Notes: generated from the sequence alone by a model not told the origin. A DNA stretch of 64,000 bases from Methylibium rhizosphaerae (GCF_006386545.1 NZ_SWAR01000034.1:1-64000), one strand, 5' to 3'; positions 27,989-36,532 are shown, counted from the stretch's first letter. Numbers and translations: made by a program.

Positions 27989-28108
27989 GGGGTTGCCCCG
28001 GCCTCCTGCTGGCACGAAACCCGCTTGTAACGCTGCACCGACCTTCGTGTCCGCCCCATCCGTGTGAAACGCAACGATGCAGGCCCAGGTCGGTTGCAGG
28101 AGGCTTAC

Positions 28109-28237
28109 ATGACTGACAAGCAACGTCACCAACCGCGCGTTCGCCGCGTTCCCGCCGCGTCGCTGCCCAACTGGGTCATCGTTCTCATGGCTGCCAGCGT
28201 CGCGCTGGCGGCTGCAGTGGCGCGCCAGCTCGCCTGA
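28109..28237 (+). CDS. Small membrane protein, 42 aa
   Basis: A strong ribosome-binding site (AGGAGG, 28099-28104) precedes ATG 28109. The peptide has a basic N-terminal half (MTDKQRHQPRVRRVP) followed by one transmembrane segment (NWVIVLMAASVALAAAVA). It stands alone between the TetR gene and a hairpin at 28256-28276, so it looks like a complete small transcription unit. I do not recognise a family. Confidence 0.65.
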   Translation: MTDKQRHQPRVRRVPAASLPNWVIVLMAASVALAAAVARQLA

Positions 28238-28255
28238 CGCGCCCCTCGCACACGA

Positions 28256-28276
28256 GCCACGGCCCCGAGCCGTGGC
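28256..28276 (+). terminator. Hairpin after the 42-aa gene
   Basis: Arms GCCACGGC/GCCGTGGC with loop CCCGA. A second dyad, ACACCGGC/GCCGGTGT, follows at 28296-28319. Neither has a T-tract. Confidence 0.45.
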
Positions 28277-28361
28277 CTCGCGTGACGCACTTCACACACC
28301 GGCTGCATCCGGCCGGTGTCCTCCAGCGTAGCTACAGGCGTCCCCACCACGGAGCGCCTGT

Positions 28362-28520
28362 ATGTCTTCAACGCGAACCGGCGGTCGCAGCCCTGCTGCC
28401 GCCCTACCCGCCTTCGCCGCTGCGGCCTGCGCAGTGCTTGCCGGCCCTGCCGCCCATGCCCAGGGCGGCAAGCTGCTGCTCACGCCATGGTCGAGCTGCC
28501 TGAAGGAGCCCGCGCCATGA
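28362..28520 (+). pseudogene. Truncated signal-peptide gene, apparent DUF3034 remnant
   Basis: A 52-aa frame with a GGAG ribosome-binding site encodes a typical signal peptide (about residues 1-35, ending AAHAQ), then GGKLLLTPWSSCLKEPAP and a TGA overlapping the next ATG (ATGA). By recall, DUF3034 proteins begin their mature part with GGKLLLTGG, and in several betaproteobacteria such a gene precedes a methylamine-utilisation-like cupredoxin gene, as here. The body of about 250 residues is missing, consistent with an internal deletion that kept the signal sequence and the translational coupling. The alternative is a genuine tiny secreted peptide. Confidence 0.45.
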
Positions 28521-29155
28521 AAGCCATTCGATCCGGCGCCGGCCTTCTGGCCATACTGGCCATGCTGGCCGCCGCCGGGGCCGCGCAGGCGGCCTCCCTG
28601 ACGATCACGGTGCTCGACAAGGACGGCCAGCCGGCGCCCGACGTGGCCGTGCTGGTGCGCCCGCTCATCGCCTCGACCTTGAAGCCCGCGCTGCCGGCCA
28701 GCGTGGTGGTCGACCAGGAGAAGATGCAGTTCAAGCCCTTCCTCACCATCGTCGTGCCCGGGACGCCCCTGCGCTTCTCGAACCGCGACGGGTTCGACCA
28801 TCACATCCGCGGCACGGCGCCCGCAGGTGCCCAGGACTTCGAGGTGCGCATCGCGCCGCAGGCCCAGAAGGCGCTGGAACCCGGCCTCGAGAAGACCGGG
28901 CGCTATGCGCTGGCCTGCCACCTGCACTCGTCGATGCGAGGCTATGTGCTGGTGAGCGACACGCCCTGGTTCGCGCGGACCGACGCCCAGGGGAAGGCCA
29001 CGCTCGAGGGCCTGCCGGACGGGCCGGCCGACGTGGTGCCGTGGCACCCGGAGCAGTTCGCCGACCAGGCGGCACAACGCGTGACACTGGGCGGCGCTGC
29101 CACCACCTTGAACGGCCAGCTCAACTTCACGCCGCGCAAGCGCCGCGTCTACTGA
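28517..29155 (+). CDS. Exported cupredoxin-like protein (methylamine utilisation/plastocyanin-like family)
   Basis: The 212-aa protein has a signal peptide (about 1-25, AGAAQAA). An N-terminal beta-sandwich domain carries possible copper ligands: H in DGFDHHIRG (about 94-95), C and H in ALACHLHSSMRGYV (about 133-137) and M in SSM. A carboxypeptidase-regulatory-like segment (DAQGKATLEGLPDG) follows. This is the layout of proteins annotated as methylamine utilisation protein, probably periplasmic copper proteins. The ATG overlaps the stop of the truncated upstream frame. Its 3' end overlaps the convergent DUF1127 gene by 29 bp. Confidence 0.78.
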   Translation: MKAIRSGAGLLAILAMLAAAGAAQAASLTITVLDKDGQPAPDVAVLVRPLIASTLKPALPASVVVDQEKMQFKPFLTIVVPGTPLRFSNRDGFDHHIRGTAPAGAQDFEVRIAPQAQKALEPGLEKTGRYALACHLHSSMRGYVLVSDTPWFARTDAQGKATLEGLPDGPADVVPWHPEQFADQAAQRVTLGGAATTLNGQLNFTPRKRRVY

Positions 29156-29297
29156 GGGGCCTGCCCTCCTGCAGCAGCGCCGGGATCTCGCCGCGGCCGA
29201 TACCCAGGTCGCACAGCTCCCGGTCGGTCATGCCACGCAGCAGCTCACGGTCCTGACGGCGGCGGCGCCAGCTCAGCAACAGGTCGATCAGCTTCAT
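29127..29297 (-). CDS. DUF1127-family small protein
   Basis: A 56-aa basic protein starting MKLIDLLLSWRRRRQDRELL with the family core LRGMTDRELCDLGIGRGEI. GGAGG lies upstream of ATG 29297. DUF1127 proteins are small Arg-rich regulators; some alphaproteobacterial ones affect RNA turnover and phosphate or carbon metabolism. It diverges from a LysR gene, which may regulate it. The 3' end overlaps the cupredoxin gene. Confidence 0.9.
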   Translation of the reverse strand: MKLIDLLLSWRRRRQDRELLRGMTDRELCDLGIGRGEIPALLQEGRPLSRRGACAA

Positions 29298-29364
29298 CTT
29301 GGCCTCCGTGGCGCAGGAGCGGTCGGTTTCGATGCCTGCATGGTGCGTCACGGCGTACCATCTG

Positions 29365-29380
29365 AGAAGTTGCATCTTCT
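29365..29380. promoter_or_regulatory. Dyad in the DUF1127/LysR divergent gap
   Basis: AGAAGTTGCATCTTCT is palindromic at 14 of 16 positions and lies 24 bp before the LysR start. It is a plausible binding site for the LysR protein. Confidence 0.4.
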
Positions 29381-29403
29381 GAACCATTCCATCAGGAAGC
29401 CTG

Positions 29404-30300
29404 ATGAGATCGCTGAACCTGGACCAGCTGCGCACCCTGGTCGCCATCGCGGACCTCGGTTCGTTCTCGAACGCCGCGAGGACGCTGCACCTGTCGCAGC
29501 CCACGGTGAGCCTGCACATCAGCGAACTGGAGTCGCGGTTGGGCGCGCGGCTGCTCGACCGCTCGGATCGGCGCGTCAGGCCCACGGCCGCCGGCACCGC
29601 ACTGGTGGAGCGTGCCCGAGCGCTGCTGCATGACGCGCAGGAAGCGGCCGACCTGGTGAAGCGCCATGCGCAGGGGCTGGTGGGGCGCGTGCGCCTGGGC
29701 GCCTCCACCGTCGTCGTCACCCACCTGCTGCCGGCCGCGCTCGACTGGCTGTCCCAGCACCACCCCGGCATCGACGTGGAGCTCGGCATCACCGGCTCGC
29801 TGCAGGCGGCGCAGCGGCTGCGTGAGGGCAGCCTGGACATCGGCATCGTTTCACTGCCGCTCGCCTCCGAGGTCGGGCTGGAGATCCGCCCCTGGCGCAG
29901 TGACCCGATGGCCGCCTACCTGCCGCCGCGCTGGGAAGCCCCGGCCACCGTCACGCCGCAATGGCTGGCCCAGCGCCCGCTGGTGCTCAACGACAGCAGC
30001 ACCAACATGTCGCGCCTCACCGCCGCATGGTTCGCCAAGGCCGGCTATGCGCCCAAAGCCCGCATCGAGCTGAACTACGACGAGGTCATCAAGAAGCTGG
30101 TGATGGCGGGCTACGGTGCCTCGGTCCTGCCGCTGGAGCCCAGCGCCGATGCGGCCCAGCTGCAGGCGCAGGTGCAGATCCGGCCGCTGCGCCCGGCGCT
30201 GCGGCGCCGGCTCGGCGTGGCGCTGCGCCGCACCGCCGCCGCACGCGAACCGCCGCTGGAGATCGTGCTGGGCGTGCTGGAAAGCCTGCGCCAGCGCTGA
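29404..30300 (+). CDS. LysR-family transcriptional regulator
   Basis: The 298-aa protein has an N-terminal winged helix-turn-helix (LDQLRTLVAIADLGSFSNAA, then LSQPTVSLHISELESRLG) and a C-terminal LysR substrate-binding domain (about 90-295). It diverges from the DUF1127 gene with a dyad between them. A second, unrelated LysR gene follows on the same strand 38 bp downstream. The effector is unknown. Confidence 0.93.
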   Translation: MRSLNLDQLRTLVAIADLGSFSNAARTLHLSQPTVSLHISELESRLGARLLDRSDRRVRPTAAGTALVERARALLHDAQEAADLVKRHAQGLVGRVRLGASTVVVTHLLPAALDWLSQHHPGIDVELGITGSLQAAQRLREGSLDIGIVSLPLASEVGLEIRPWRSDPMAAYLPPRWEAPATVTPQWLAQRPLVLNDSSTNMSRLTAAWFAKAGYAPKARIELNYDEVIKKLVMAGYGASVLPLEPSADAAQLQAQVQIRPLRPALRRRLGVALRRTAAAREPPLEIVLGVLESLRQR

Positions 30301-30338
30301 GGCTGGCGCCCCGCAACGGCGCTGCTAGAGTGCCCCGC

Positions 30339-31301
30339 ATGAGCCCTCTTCCGCCGCCTGCCGACCTGCGCCTGCCTTCGATCGACGGGCTGCGCGCCTT
30401 CGAAGCCGTCGCCAGGCTCGGCAGCTTCGAGCGCGCCGCTGACGAGCTGCATGTGAGCGCCAGCGCGGTGGGCAAGCGCCTGGCCACGCTCGAGGAACTG
30501 CTGGGCACGCCGCTGCTGGTGCGCAGCGGCAAGGTGCTGGCACTCACCGCCGAGGGCAAGGAATATCTCGCCTCGGTGAGCGCCGCGCTCGGCCTGCTCG
30601 CACAGGTGCCGCTGCACCGGCGCGCGGTGCAGCGGCAGCAGCGCCTGCGCATCACCACGCCTCCCACCTTCGCCCGCCAGGTGCTGGTGCCGCAACTGGC
30701 AGGCTTCACGCAGGTGCATCCGCATGTCGAGCTCGAGGTGATGCTGAGCATCCCCTTCGTGAGCGCCGCCTCGGGAGCCGAGACCGACATCGAGGTGCGC
30801 AATGGCGATGCGTCCGCCGATGATGGCACCGTGCTCATGCACGACGTGGTGCTGCCGGTGGCTGCGCCTTTGCTCCTCAGCCGGCTGCCGGCCATGCGCA
30901 GCCCTGCGGACCTGGAACACGCGCCGCTGCTGCGCACGCCGCTGGAGCCGTGGGTGCGGTGGTTCGAGGCCGCCGGTCTGGCGTGGCCGGAGCCGTCGCG
31001 CGGCCCCAAGCTGGTGGACCTGGGGCTCACGCTCGAGTCCGCGGTCAGCGGCCAGGGCGTGGCACTGGCGCGGCCCAGCCTGGCGCGCGACTGGCTGCTG
31101 AGCGGTGCGCTGGTGCCGTTGTTCGAGCCCGCCCAGCGGGTGCTGGCCACGCCGGTCAACCTGTATTTCCTGATGCCGTTCTCGGCCCAAGGGGCGGCGG
31201 CCGAATTTGCGGCCTGGCTGCAGCAGGCCTGCCACAGCGTCGCGCAGGCCGGGCTGGCGGCGATTTCCGGTGTCGCCGGAGAAAAATTCCGCGACGACTG
31301 A
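30339..31301 (+). CDS. LysR-family regulator, GcvA-like
   Basis: A 320-aa LysR protein whose N-terminus LPSIDGLRAFEAVARLGSF and substrate-domain features (ETDIEVRNGD, ESAVSGQGVALARPSL) match the GcvA/AmpR-like branch. The start is preceded by a TAGAGT -10-like box only 7 bases away and no obvious ribosome-binding site. The alpha-hydroxy-acid oxidase gene follows after 70 bp on the same strand and is a plausible target. Confidence 0.92.
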   Translation: MSPLPPPADLRLPSIDGLRAFEAVARLGSFERAADELHVSASAVGKRLATLEELLGTPLLVRSGKVLALTAEGKEYLASVSAALGLLAQVPLHRRAVQRQQRLRITTPPTFARQVLVPQLAGFTQVHPHVELEVMLSIPFVSAASGAETDIEVRNGDASADDGTVLMHDVVLPVAAPLLLSRLPAMRSPADLEHAPLLRTPLEPWVRWFEAAGLAWPEPSRGPKLVDLGLTLESAVSGQGVALARPSLARDWLLSGALVPLFEPAQRVLATPVNLYFLMPFSAQGAAAEFAAWLQQACHSVAQAGLAAISGVAGEKFRDD

Positions 31302-31371
31302 GTCGGCTTGCGCGAGCATCCAGCCGCGACCGATAGCTGAGCAAAAGCAAGAGCGAGACGAGACAACCCCC

Positions 31372-32526
31372 ATGAGCGTCATCACCAACATCGAAGACCT
31401 GCGCGTGCTGGCCAGGAAGCGCGTGCCGCGCATGTTCTACGACTACGCCGACAGCGGCTCCTGGACCGAAAGCACCTACCGCGCGAACGAAAGCGACTTC
31501 CGCAAGATCCTGCTGCGCCAGAAGGTGGCGTGCAACATGGAAGGCCGCACCACGCAGACCACGCTCGTGGGCCAGGCCGCGGCCATGCCGGTGGCCATCG
31601 CGCCCACCGGCCTGACCGGCATGCAGCACGCCGACGGCGAGATCCTCGCGGCCCGGGCTGCCGAGAAGTTCGGCATCCCCTTCACGCTGTCGACCATGAG
31701 CATCTGCTCGATCGAGGACGTGGCCGCCCACACGACGGCGCCGTTCTGGTTCCAGCTCTACGTGATGCGCGACCGCGACTTCATCCTGCGCCTGATCGAC
31801 CGCGCCAAGGCGGCGCGCTGCTCGGCGCTGATGCTCACGCTCGACCTGCAGATCCTGGGGCAGCGCCACAAGGACCTGAAGAACGGCCTGTCGGCGCCGC
31901 CGAAGCCGACACTGGTCAACATCCTCGACCTGATGACCAAGCCGCGCTGGTGCCTCGGCATGCTGGGCACGAAGCGCCGCAGCTTCGGCAACATCGTCGG
32001 CCATGCGCAAGGCGTGGGCGACCTCTCCTCGCTCAGCTCATGGACGGCCGAGCAGTTCGATCCGCGCCTGTCGTGGGCCGACGTGGAGTGGATCAAGAAG
32101 CGCTGGGACGGCAAGCTGATCCTCAAGGGGATCATGGACGTCGACGATGCCCGCCTCGCTGCCGACAGCGGCGCCGATGCGCTGATCGTGTCCAACCACG
32201 GGGGCCGGCAGCTCGACGGGGCGCCCTCCTCCATCGCGGCGCTGCCGGCCATCGTCGAAGCGGTGGGCCACCGCATCGAGGTCTGGATGGACGGCGGCAT
32301 CCGCTCGGGGCAGGACGTGCTCAAGGCCGTTGCGCTCGGCGCGCGCGGCACGCTCATCGGCCGCAGCTTCCTCTACGGGCTGGGTGCCATGGGCGAAGCC
32401 GGCGTCACGAGATGCCTGGAGATCATCCAGAAGGAACTCGACCTCACGATGGCCTTCTGCGGCCACACCGACATCCGCAAGGTCGACAGGAGCATCCTGC
32501 TGCCGGGCACCTATCCGACGGCCTGA
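31372..32526 (+). CDS. lldD: FMN-dependent alpha-hydroxy-acid oxidase/dehydrogenase (LldD-like)
   Basis: Oxidises an L-2-hydroxy acid, most often L-lactate to pyruvate, passing electrons to the quinone pool or oxygen. The 384-aa protein has full length. FMN and catalytic motifs are PRMFYDYADSGSW, MPVAIAPTGLTGM, STMSICSIEDVA and QLYVMRDRDF. The catalytic His/Arg signature SNHGGRQLDGAPSSI is at about 277-291, and MDGGIRSGQDVLKA follows. The upstream LysR gene may regulate it. Lactate is likely; glycolate- or mandelate-type substrates are not excluded. Confidence 0.9.
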   Translation: MSVITNIEDLRVLARKRVPRMFYDYADSGSWTESTYRANESDFRKILLRQKVACNMEGRTTQTTLVGQAAAMPVAIAPTGLTGMQHADGEILAARAAEKFGIPFTLSTMSICSIEDVAAHTTAPFWFQLYVMRDRDFILRLIDRAKAARCSALMLTLDLQILGQRHKDLKNGLSAPPKPTLVNILDLMTKPRWCLGMLGTKRRSFGNIVGHAQGVGDLSSLSSWTAEQFDPRLSWADVEWIKKRWDGKLILKGIMDVDDARLAADSGADALIVSNHGGRQLDGAPSSIAALPAIVEAVGHRIEVWMDGGIRSGQDVLKAVALGARGTLIGRSFLYGLGAMGEAGVTRCLEIIQKELDLTMAFCGHTDIRKVDRSILLPGTYPTA

Positions 32527-32528
32527 GT

Positions 32529-32888
32529 TCAGGCGAGCAGCAACGCCGCCAGCGCCACTGCGCCCGGCAGCGCCTGCACGAAGAGGATCTTGCGCGACGC
32601 CGTGGCCGCGCCGTACACGCCGGCCACGATCACGCAGCCCAGGAAGAACAGCATCACGCCGCGGCCGGCGGGCAGGCCGAGGATGAGGCCCCACACCAGG
32701 CCCGCGGCCAGGAAGCCGTTGTAGAGGCCCTGGTTGCCGGCCAGCGTCCTGGTCGCGCGGGCGAACTCCTCGGTCAGGCCGAAGGCGCGACGGCCCAGAG
32801 GCCGCTCCCACATCACCATCTCCAGCACCATGATGTAGACGTGCAGCAGCGCGACCAGCGCCACCAGCACACAGGCAACAAGCGTCAT
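32529..32888 (-). CDS. DUF1304 membrane protein
   Basis: A 119-aa protein from ATG 32888 (GGGGG-type ribosome-binding site) with four predicted membrane helices and the family features LHVYIMVLEMVMWERP and RTLAGNQGLYNGFLAAGL. The function of the family is unknown. It diverges from a TetR gene across 72 bp that hold a dyad, so it is the likely target of that regulator. Its stop is 2 bp from the converging lldD stop. Confidence 0.88.
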   Translation of the reverse strand: MTLVACVLVALVALLHVYIMVLEMVMWERPLGRRAFGLTEEFARATRTLAGNQGLYNGFLAAGLVWGLILGLPAGRGVMLFFLGCVIVAGVYGAATASRKILFVQALPGAVALAALLLA

Positions 32889-32917
32889 TGCAGAACCCCC
32901 CGGCCACGGCCATTTGA

Positions 32918-32933
32918 GAAACATTGTTGTTTC
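32918..32933. promoter_or_regulatory. Dyad in the DUF1304/TetR divergent gap
   Basis: GAAACA-TTGT-TGTTTC has perfect 6-bp arms. It lies midway between the divergent starts, the usual place of a TetR autoregulatory operator. Confidence 0.5.
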
Positions 32934-32960
32934 CGTCCGGTATGCTATCGTTTTTGAATC

Positions 32961-33644
32961 ATGCCGGCAACCAGAGCCCCACGTTCATCTGCACCGCTGA
33001 AGCTGCCTCGCGGCGGGCGTCATCCGCTCACCCAGGAAGCGGTGGCCACCTCGCAACGCACCCGCATGCTGGGTGCCGTGGCGCAGGCGGTGGCACAGAA
33101 AGGCTATGCGGCGGCCACGGTGGCCGATGTCATCGCCATCGCCGGCGTTTCGCGCCGCACCTTCTACGAGCAGTTCCCCAACATCGAGGACTGCTTCATG
33201 GCCGCCTACGTCGAAGGCATGCAGAGCCTGCTCGGCGCCATCCGCGAGGCCATGCGCAATGTGCCCGAGGACGACTGGCGCGCCCGCACCCGCGTGGCGA
33301 TCGAGGCCTACCTGCGGGCGCTGGCCAGCCAGCCGGACGCGGCCTGGGCCTTTTCGATCGAGGCGCTGGGCGCGGGCCGCCAGGGGCTGGACCAGCGCGC
33401 CTGGGTCCTGTCGCAATGGGTGGCGCAATGGCGTGCGCTCTGGGCGCTGCGCCAACGCAGCGAACCGGAGCTCGGGCCGATTGCCGACGAGCCGCTGCTG
33501 GGCCTGACCGGCGGCCTGGAAGAGATGGTGCGCGAATGCCTGCGCCGGCGCGGCGCCCGCCACCTGCCGCAGCTGGCACCCGCAGCCACCGAGCTCGCGC
33601 TGGCCGTGCTCGAAGGCCACAGCCGGCGTGCCGGGAAGCCTTGA
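32961..33644 (+). CDS. TetR-family transcriptional regulator
   Basis: The 227-aa protein has a basic N-terminal tail, then a TetR helix-turn-helix (RMLGAVAQAVAQKGYAAATV, then IAGVSRRTFYEQFPNIEDCF, about 36-80). The ligand-binding half is helical and contains VAIEAYLRALASQPDAAW. It probably represses itself and the divergent DUF1304 gene through the dyad at 32918-32933. The inducer is unknown. Confidence 0.92.
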   Translation: MPATRAPRSSAPLKLPRGGRHPLTQEAVATSQRTRMLGAVAQAVAQKGYAAATVADVIAIAGVSRRTFYEQFPNIEDCFMAAYVEGMQSLLGAIREAMRNVPEDDWRARTRVAIEAYLRALASQPDAAWAFSIEALGAGRQGLDQRAWVLSQWVAQWRALWALRQRSEPELGPIADEPLLGLTGGLEEMVRECLRRRGARHLPQLAPAATELALAVLEGHSRRAGKP

Positions 33645-33760
33645 CGTCCGTCAACGCAAAAAAGCCAGGCTGCCCCGTTCGGGGGGTGCATTTCGCTGAC
33701 TCCAAACTTACACTGCGCGTCAGGGCTGCCAAGGCAGTCCATGGGCGGCAGGAGAGCGTC

Positions 33761-34030
33761 ATGACCCTCAACCAGCTTCGCGATCTCAAGCGTTGGCACG
33801 TGTCGCACCGGCGCGACCACCCGCTCGAATACCAGGTCTTCGACGGCGTGCTGACGCTGTGGCTGCTGGGCTGGGTGGGCCTGGCGCCCGCCCTGCTGCT
33901 GGACCAGGCGGCCCTGGTGCCGCTGTGCCTGCTGGGCTACCTGGCGCCGGAGTTCTACCGCTGGCTGCGGGTGCGCCTGCACCGCAGCGCCCGGCTGCGG
34001 TGTGACTGGCTGGGCGCCTTGTCCAGTTGA
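33761..34030 (+). CDS. Small hypothetical membrane protein, 89 aa
   Basis: A good ribosome-binding site (CAGGAGAG) precedes ATG 33761. The protein begins MTLNQLRDLKRWHVSHRRDHPLE and has two hydrophobic segments (LTLWLLGWVGLAPALLL and ALVPLCLLGYLAPEFY), then a basic tail. I do not recognise a named family. The 116 bp before it hold a TGCCCC-GTTC-GGGG hairpin that may end the TetR transcript. It converges with the ZIP transporter gene 24 bp away. Confidence 0.7.
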   Translation: MTLNQLRDLKRWHVSHRRDHPLEYQVFDGVLTLWLLGWVGLAPALLLDQAALVPLCLLGYLAPEFYRWLRVRLHRSARLRCDWLGALSS

Positions 34031-34054
34031 AGCGCGAGTGCGGCGCGCGGGCCG

Positions 34055-34840
34055 TCAGTGGCCGTGGCCGCCCGTGGCCACCAGCGTGATGGCCAGCAGG
34101 CCGGCGGCCAGCCACGCGATCTGCACCGCAGTCTCCTTGACGGACAGCCGCCGCTGCAGCTGCGGAATGAGGTCGGCCACCGCGACGTAGATGAAGCTGC
34201 TGGCGGCGATGACCAGCAGGTAGGGGAAAAGCGATTCCCACGGGCCCACGATGAAGTAGCCCAGCACACCGCCCAGCACGCCGGCCAGGCCTGACAGCGC
34301 GTTCCACACCAGCGCCTTGGCACGGGTGAAGCCGGCGTTGACAAGGACGATGTAGTCGCCCACCTCCTGCGGAATCTCGTGCGCGATGACCGCCACCGCG
34401 GTGGCCACGCCGAGGTGTACGTCGGTGAGGAAGGCGGCGGCGATGATCACGCCGTCGCAGAAGTTGTGGATGCTGTCGCCCAGCAGCACGCTCCAGCCGC
34501 CCCGGCCGGCCTGCTCGGCGTCGAAGCCGTGGTGGTGGTGATGGTGCGGGTCGTCGCCTTCGTGGTGGTGGCTGTGGCGGTAGAGCTCGGCCTTTTCCAG
34601 CAGGAAGAAGAACAGCAGCCCGGCCAGCAGCGTGACGAACAGGGCATGCGTGTCGGCCTTGCCGCTCTCGAACGCCTCAGGCAGCACGTTGAGCAGCGCG
34701 GTGCCCAGCAGCACGCCGGCCGACAGGCTGACCAGGTGCTGCACCAGCTTGCTGAGCACGGTGACCGTGAGGCTTGCCGCGATCACGACCGAAAGCACGC
34801 CGCCGGCGAACGTGGCCAGCACGATGTAGAGCAGGGTCAT
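34055..34840 (-). CDS. ZIP-family metal transporter
   Basis: A 261-aa inner-membrane protein with about eight helices, mediating divalent cation uptake (zinc, possibly iron or manganese). The cytosolic loop carries a histidine-rich stretch (HSHHHEGDDPHHHHHHG, about residues 90-106). The metal-site helices contain the paired motifs HNFCDGVIIAAAF and HEIPQEVGD, diagnostic of ZIP proteins. The gene is divergent from ppx. No Zur or Fur site was recognised. Confidence 0.93.
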   Translation of the reverse strand: MTLLYIVLATFAGGVLSVVIAASLTVTVLSKLVQHLVSLSAGVLLGTALLNVLPEAFESGKADTHALFVTLLAGLLFFFLLEKAELYRHSHHHEGDDPHHHHHHGFDAEQAGRGGWSVLLGDSIHNFCDGVIIAAAFLTDVHLGVATAVAVIAHEIPQEVGDYIVLVNAGFTRAKALVWNALSGLAGVLGGVLGYFIVGPWESLFPYLLVIAASSFIYVAVADLIPQLQRRLSVKETAVQIAWLAAGLLAITLVATGGHGH

Positions 34841-34981
34841 CGAAAGAGTCCCGGGCCAAAGAAAAAACCGCGCCTCTGTTGGTTGCCAGGAGGCACGGCT
34901 GCTGCACCGTCGATGTTATCAACCGTGTCAAGCGCGAGCTCCGCCGGCGGTTCGGACATGAAATGCACCGACAATCCGCGC

Positions 34982-36532
34982 ATGGAATCCACGGTCGATC
35001 CGCTGCGCGCGGCCACCTCCCTCGAAGCCCCCTCGCGCTGGCCCGGCCTCCTGGCCGCCATCGACATGGGCTCCAACAGCTTTCGCCTCGAGATCGCCGA
35101 ACTGCCCCGTGGCGGTCGCTACAAGCGCATCGACTACCTCAAGGAAACCGTGCGCCTGGGCGGCGGGCTCGACGAGAACGGCTTCCTCACTCCCGAGGCC
35201 GTGCGCCGCGGCCTCGCCTGCCTGGACCGCTTCGCGCAACGCCTGAAGGGCTTCGCACCGCACCAGGTGCGCGCAGTGGCCACCCAGACGCTGCGCGAGG
35301 CCAGGAACCGCGACGCCTTCCTGCTGCAGGCGCGCACGGTACTCGGCTACCCGATCGAGGTGATCTCCGGCCGCGAGGAGGCCCGTCTCATCTACGCAGG
35401 AGTGGCGCGGCTGCAGCCGTCCGACAAACCCCGCCTGGTGGTGGACATCGGCGGGCGTTCCACCGAGATGATCCTGGGCCACGGCCGGCATCCGACCCGC
35501 GCCGAATCCTTCCAGGTCGGCAGCGTGAGCCTGTCGCTCAAGTACTTCGGCGACGGCCGCTTCACCGAGGCCGCGTTCCGGTCGGCGCAGGTGGCGGCCG
35601 GCGCCGAACTCGAGGAAGCCCTCGAGTTGTTCGCCCGCGAGCACTGGACCGAGGCGCTCGGTTCGTCCGGCACCGTGGGTGCGGTGGCGCAGCTGCTGGT
35701 GACCAACGGCATCAGCAAGGACGGCAGCATCACGCCCGAGGGGTTGCGCTGGTGCATGGAGCAATGCCTCGCGGCCGGCCACCAGGACGACATCCTGCTG
35801 CCGGGCCTCAAGCCCGAGCGGCGTGCGGTGCTCGGCGGCGGGCTGTCCATCCTGTACACCCTCGCGGTCCACTTCGGCATCGACCATCTGCAGGCGACGC
35901 GCGGCGCCTTGCGGCAAGGCGTGATCTTCGACCTCGACGAACGCCTCGACGCAGCCCGCAGCGCCCGCCACAAGGACATGCGCGACGCGTCGGTGCGCGA
36001 GCTGCAGCGCCGTTTCGGTGTCGACGAAACCCAGGCCGAACGGGTGCAGGCGCTGGCCCTGCAGCTGTATGCCGACGCCTGGCCGGAGGCCGATCTCGAA
36101 TCGGTGCGCGAGCTGGGCTGGGCCGCGGCGCTGCATGAGATCGGCATGATGGTGTCGCACCACGACCACCACCGGCACAGCGCCTACCTGCTGGCCCATG
36201 TGGATGCGCCCGGCTTTTCGCAGAGCCAGCAGCGTCGCCTGGGCGAGCTGGTGCTGGGTCAGCGCGGCGGACTGCGCAAGCTGGAGGCAGCATTCACCCA
36301 GGACGCGCTGGTCTGGCAAGTGATGTGCCTGCGCCTGGCCAGCATCCTGTGCCATGCGCGCAGCGATGTGCCGGCCGGCGTGGCAAGACTCGACCGCTCG
36401 AATCGCAGTGCGCTGCTGCGCCTGCAGGCCTCCTGGGCGGAGACCCACCCGCGCACCCTGCACCTGCTCAACGAGGAAGTCGAGACCTGGAGCCGCAGCG
36501 GCGCGTTGCGGCTTGCGCTGCAGGCGCGCTGA
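34982..36532 (+). CDS. ppx: Exopolyphosphatase (Ppx/GppA family)
   Basis: Releases orthophosphate from polyphosphate chains, or pppGpp to ppGpp in GppA-type members. The 516-aa protein has the long Ppx form. The actin-like ATPase lobes show AAIDMGSNSFRLEI (about 24-37), EEARLIYAGV and VVDIGGRSTEMILG. A C-terminal HD-like domain contains AALHEIGMMVSHHDHHRHS. An alternative start is 34958. Convergent ppk1 and sixA lie 0.7 kb away, so polyphosphate synthesis and breakdown genes are clustered. Confidence 0.93.
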   Translation: MESTVDPLRAATSLEAPSRWPGLLAAIDMGSNSFRLEIAELPRGGRYKRIDYLKETVRLGGGLDENGFLTPEAVRRGLACLDRFAQRLKGFAPHQVRAVATQTLREARNRDAFLLQARTVLGYPIEVISGREEARLIYAGVARLQPSDKPRLVVDIGGRSTEMILGHGRHPTRAESFQVGSVSLSLKYFGDGRFTEAAFRSAQVAAGAELEEALELFAREHWTEALGSSGTVGAVAQLLVTNGISKDGSITPEGLRWCMEQCLAAGHQDDILLPGLKPERRAVLGGGLSILYTLAVHFGIDHLQATRGALRQGVIFDLDERLDAARSARHKDMRDASVRELQRRFGVDETQAERVQALALQLYADAWPEADLESVRELGWAAALHEIGMMVSHHDHHRHSAYLLAHVDAPGFSQSQQRRLGELVLGQRGGLRKLEAAFTQDALVWQVMCLRLASILCHARSDVPAGVARLDRSNRSALLRLQASWAETHPRTLHLLNEEVETWSRSGALRLALQAR

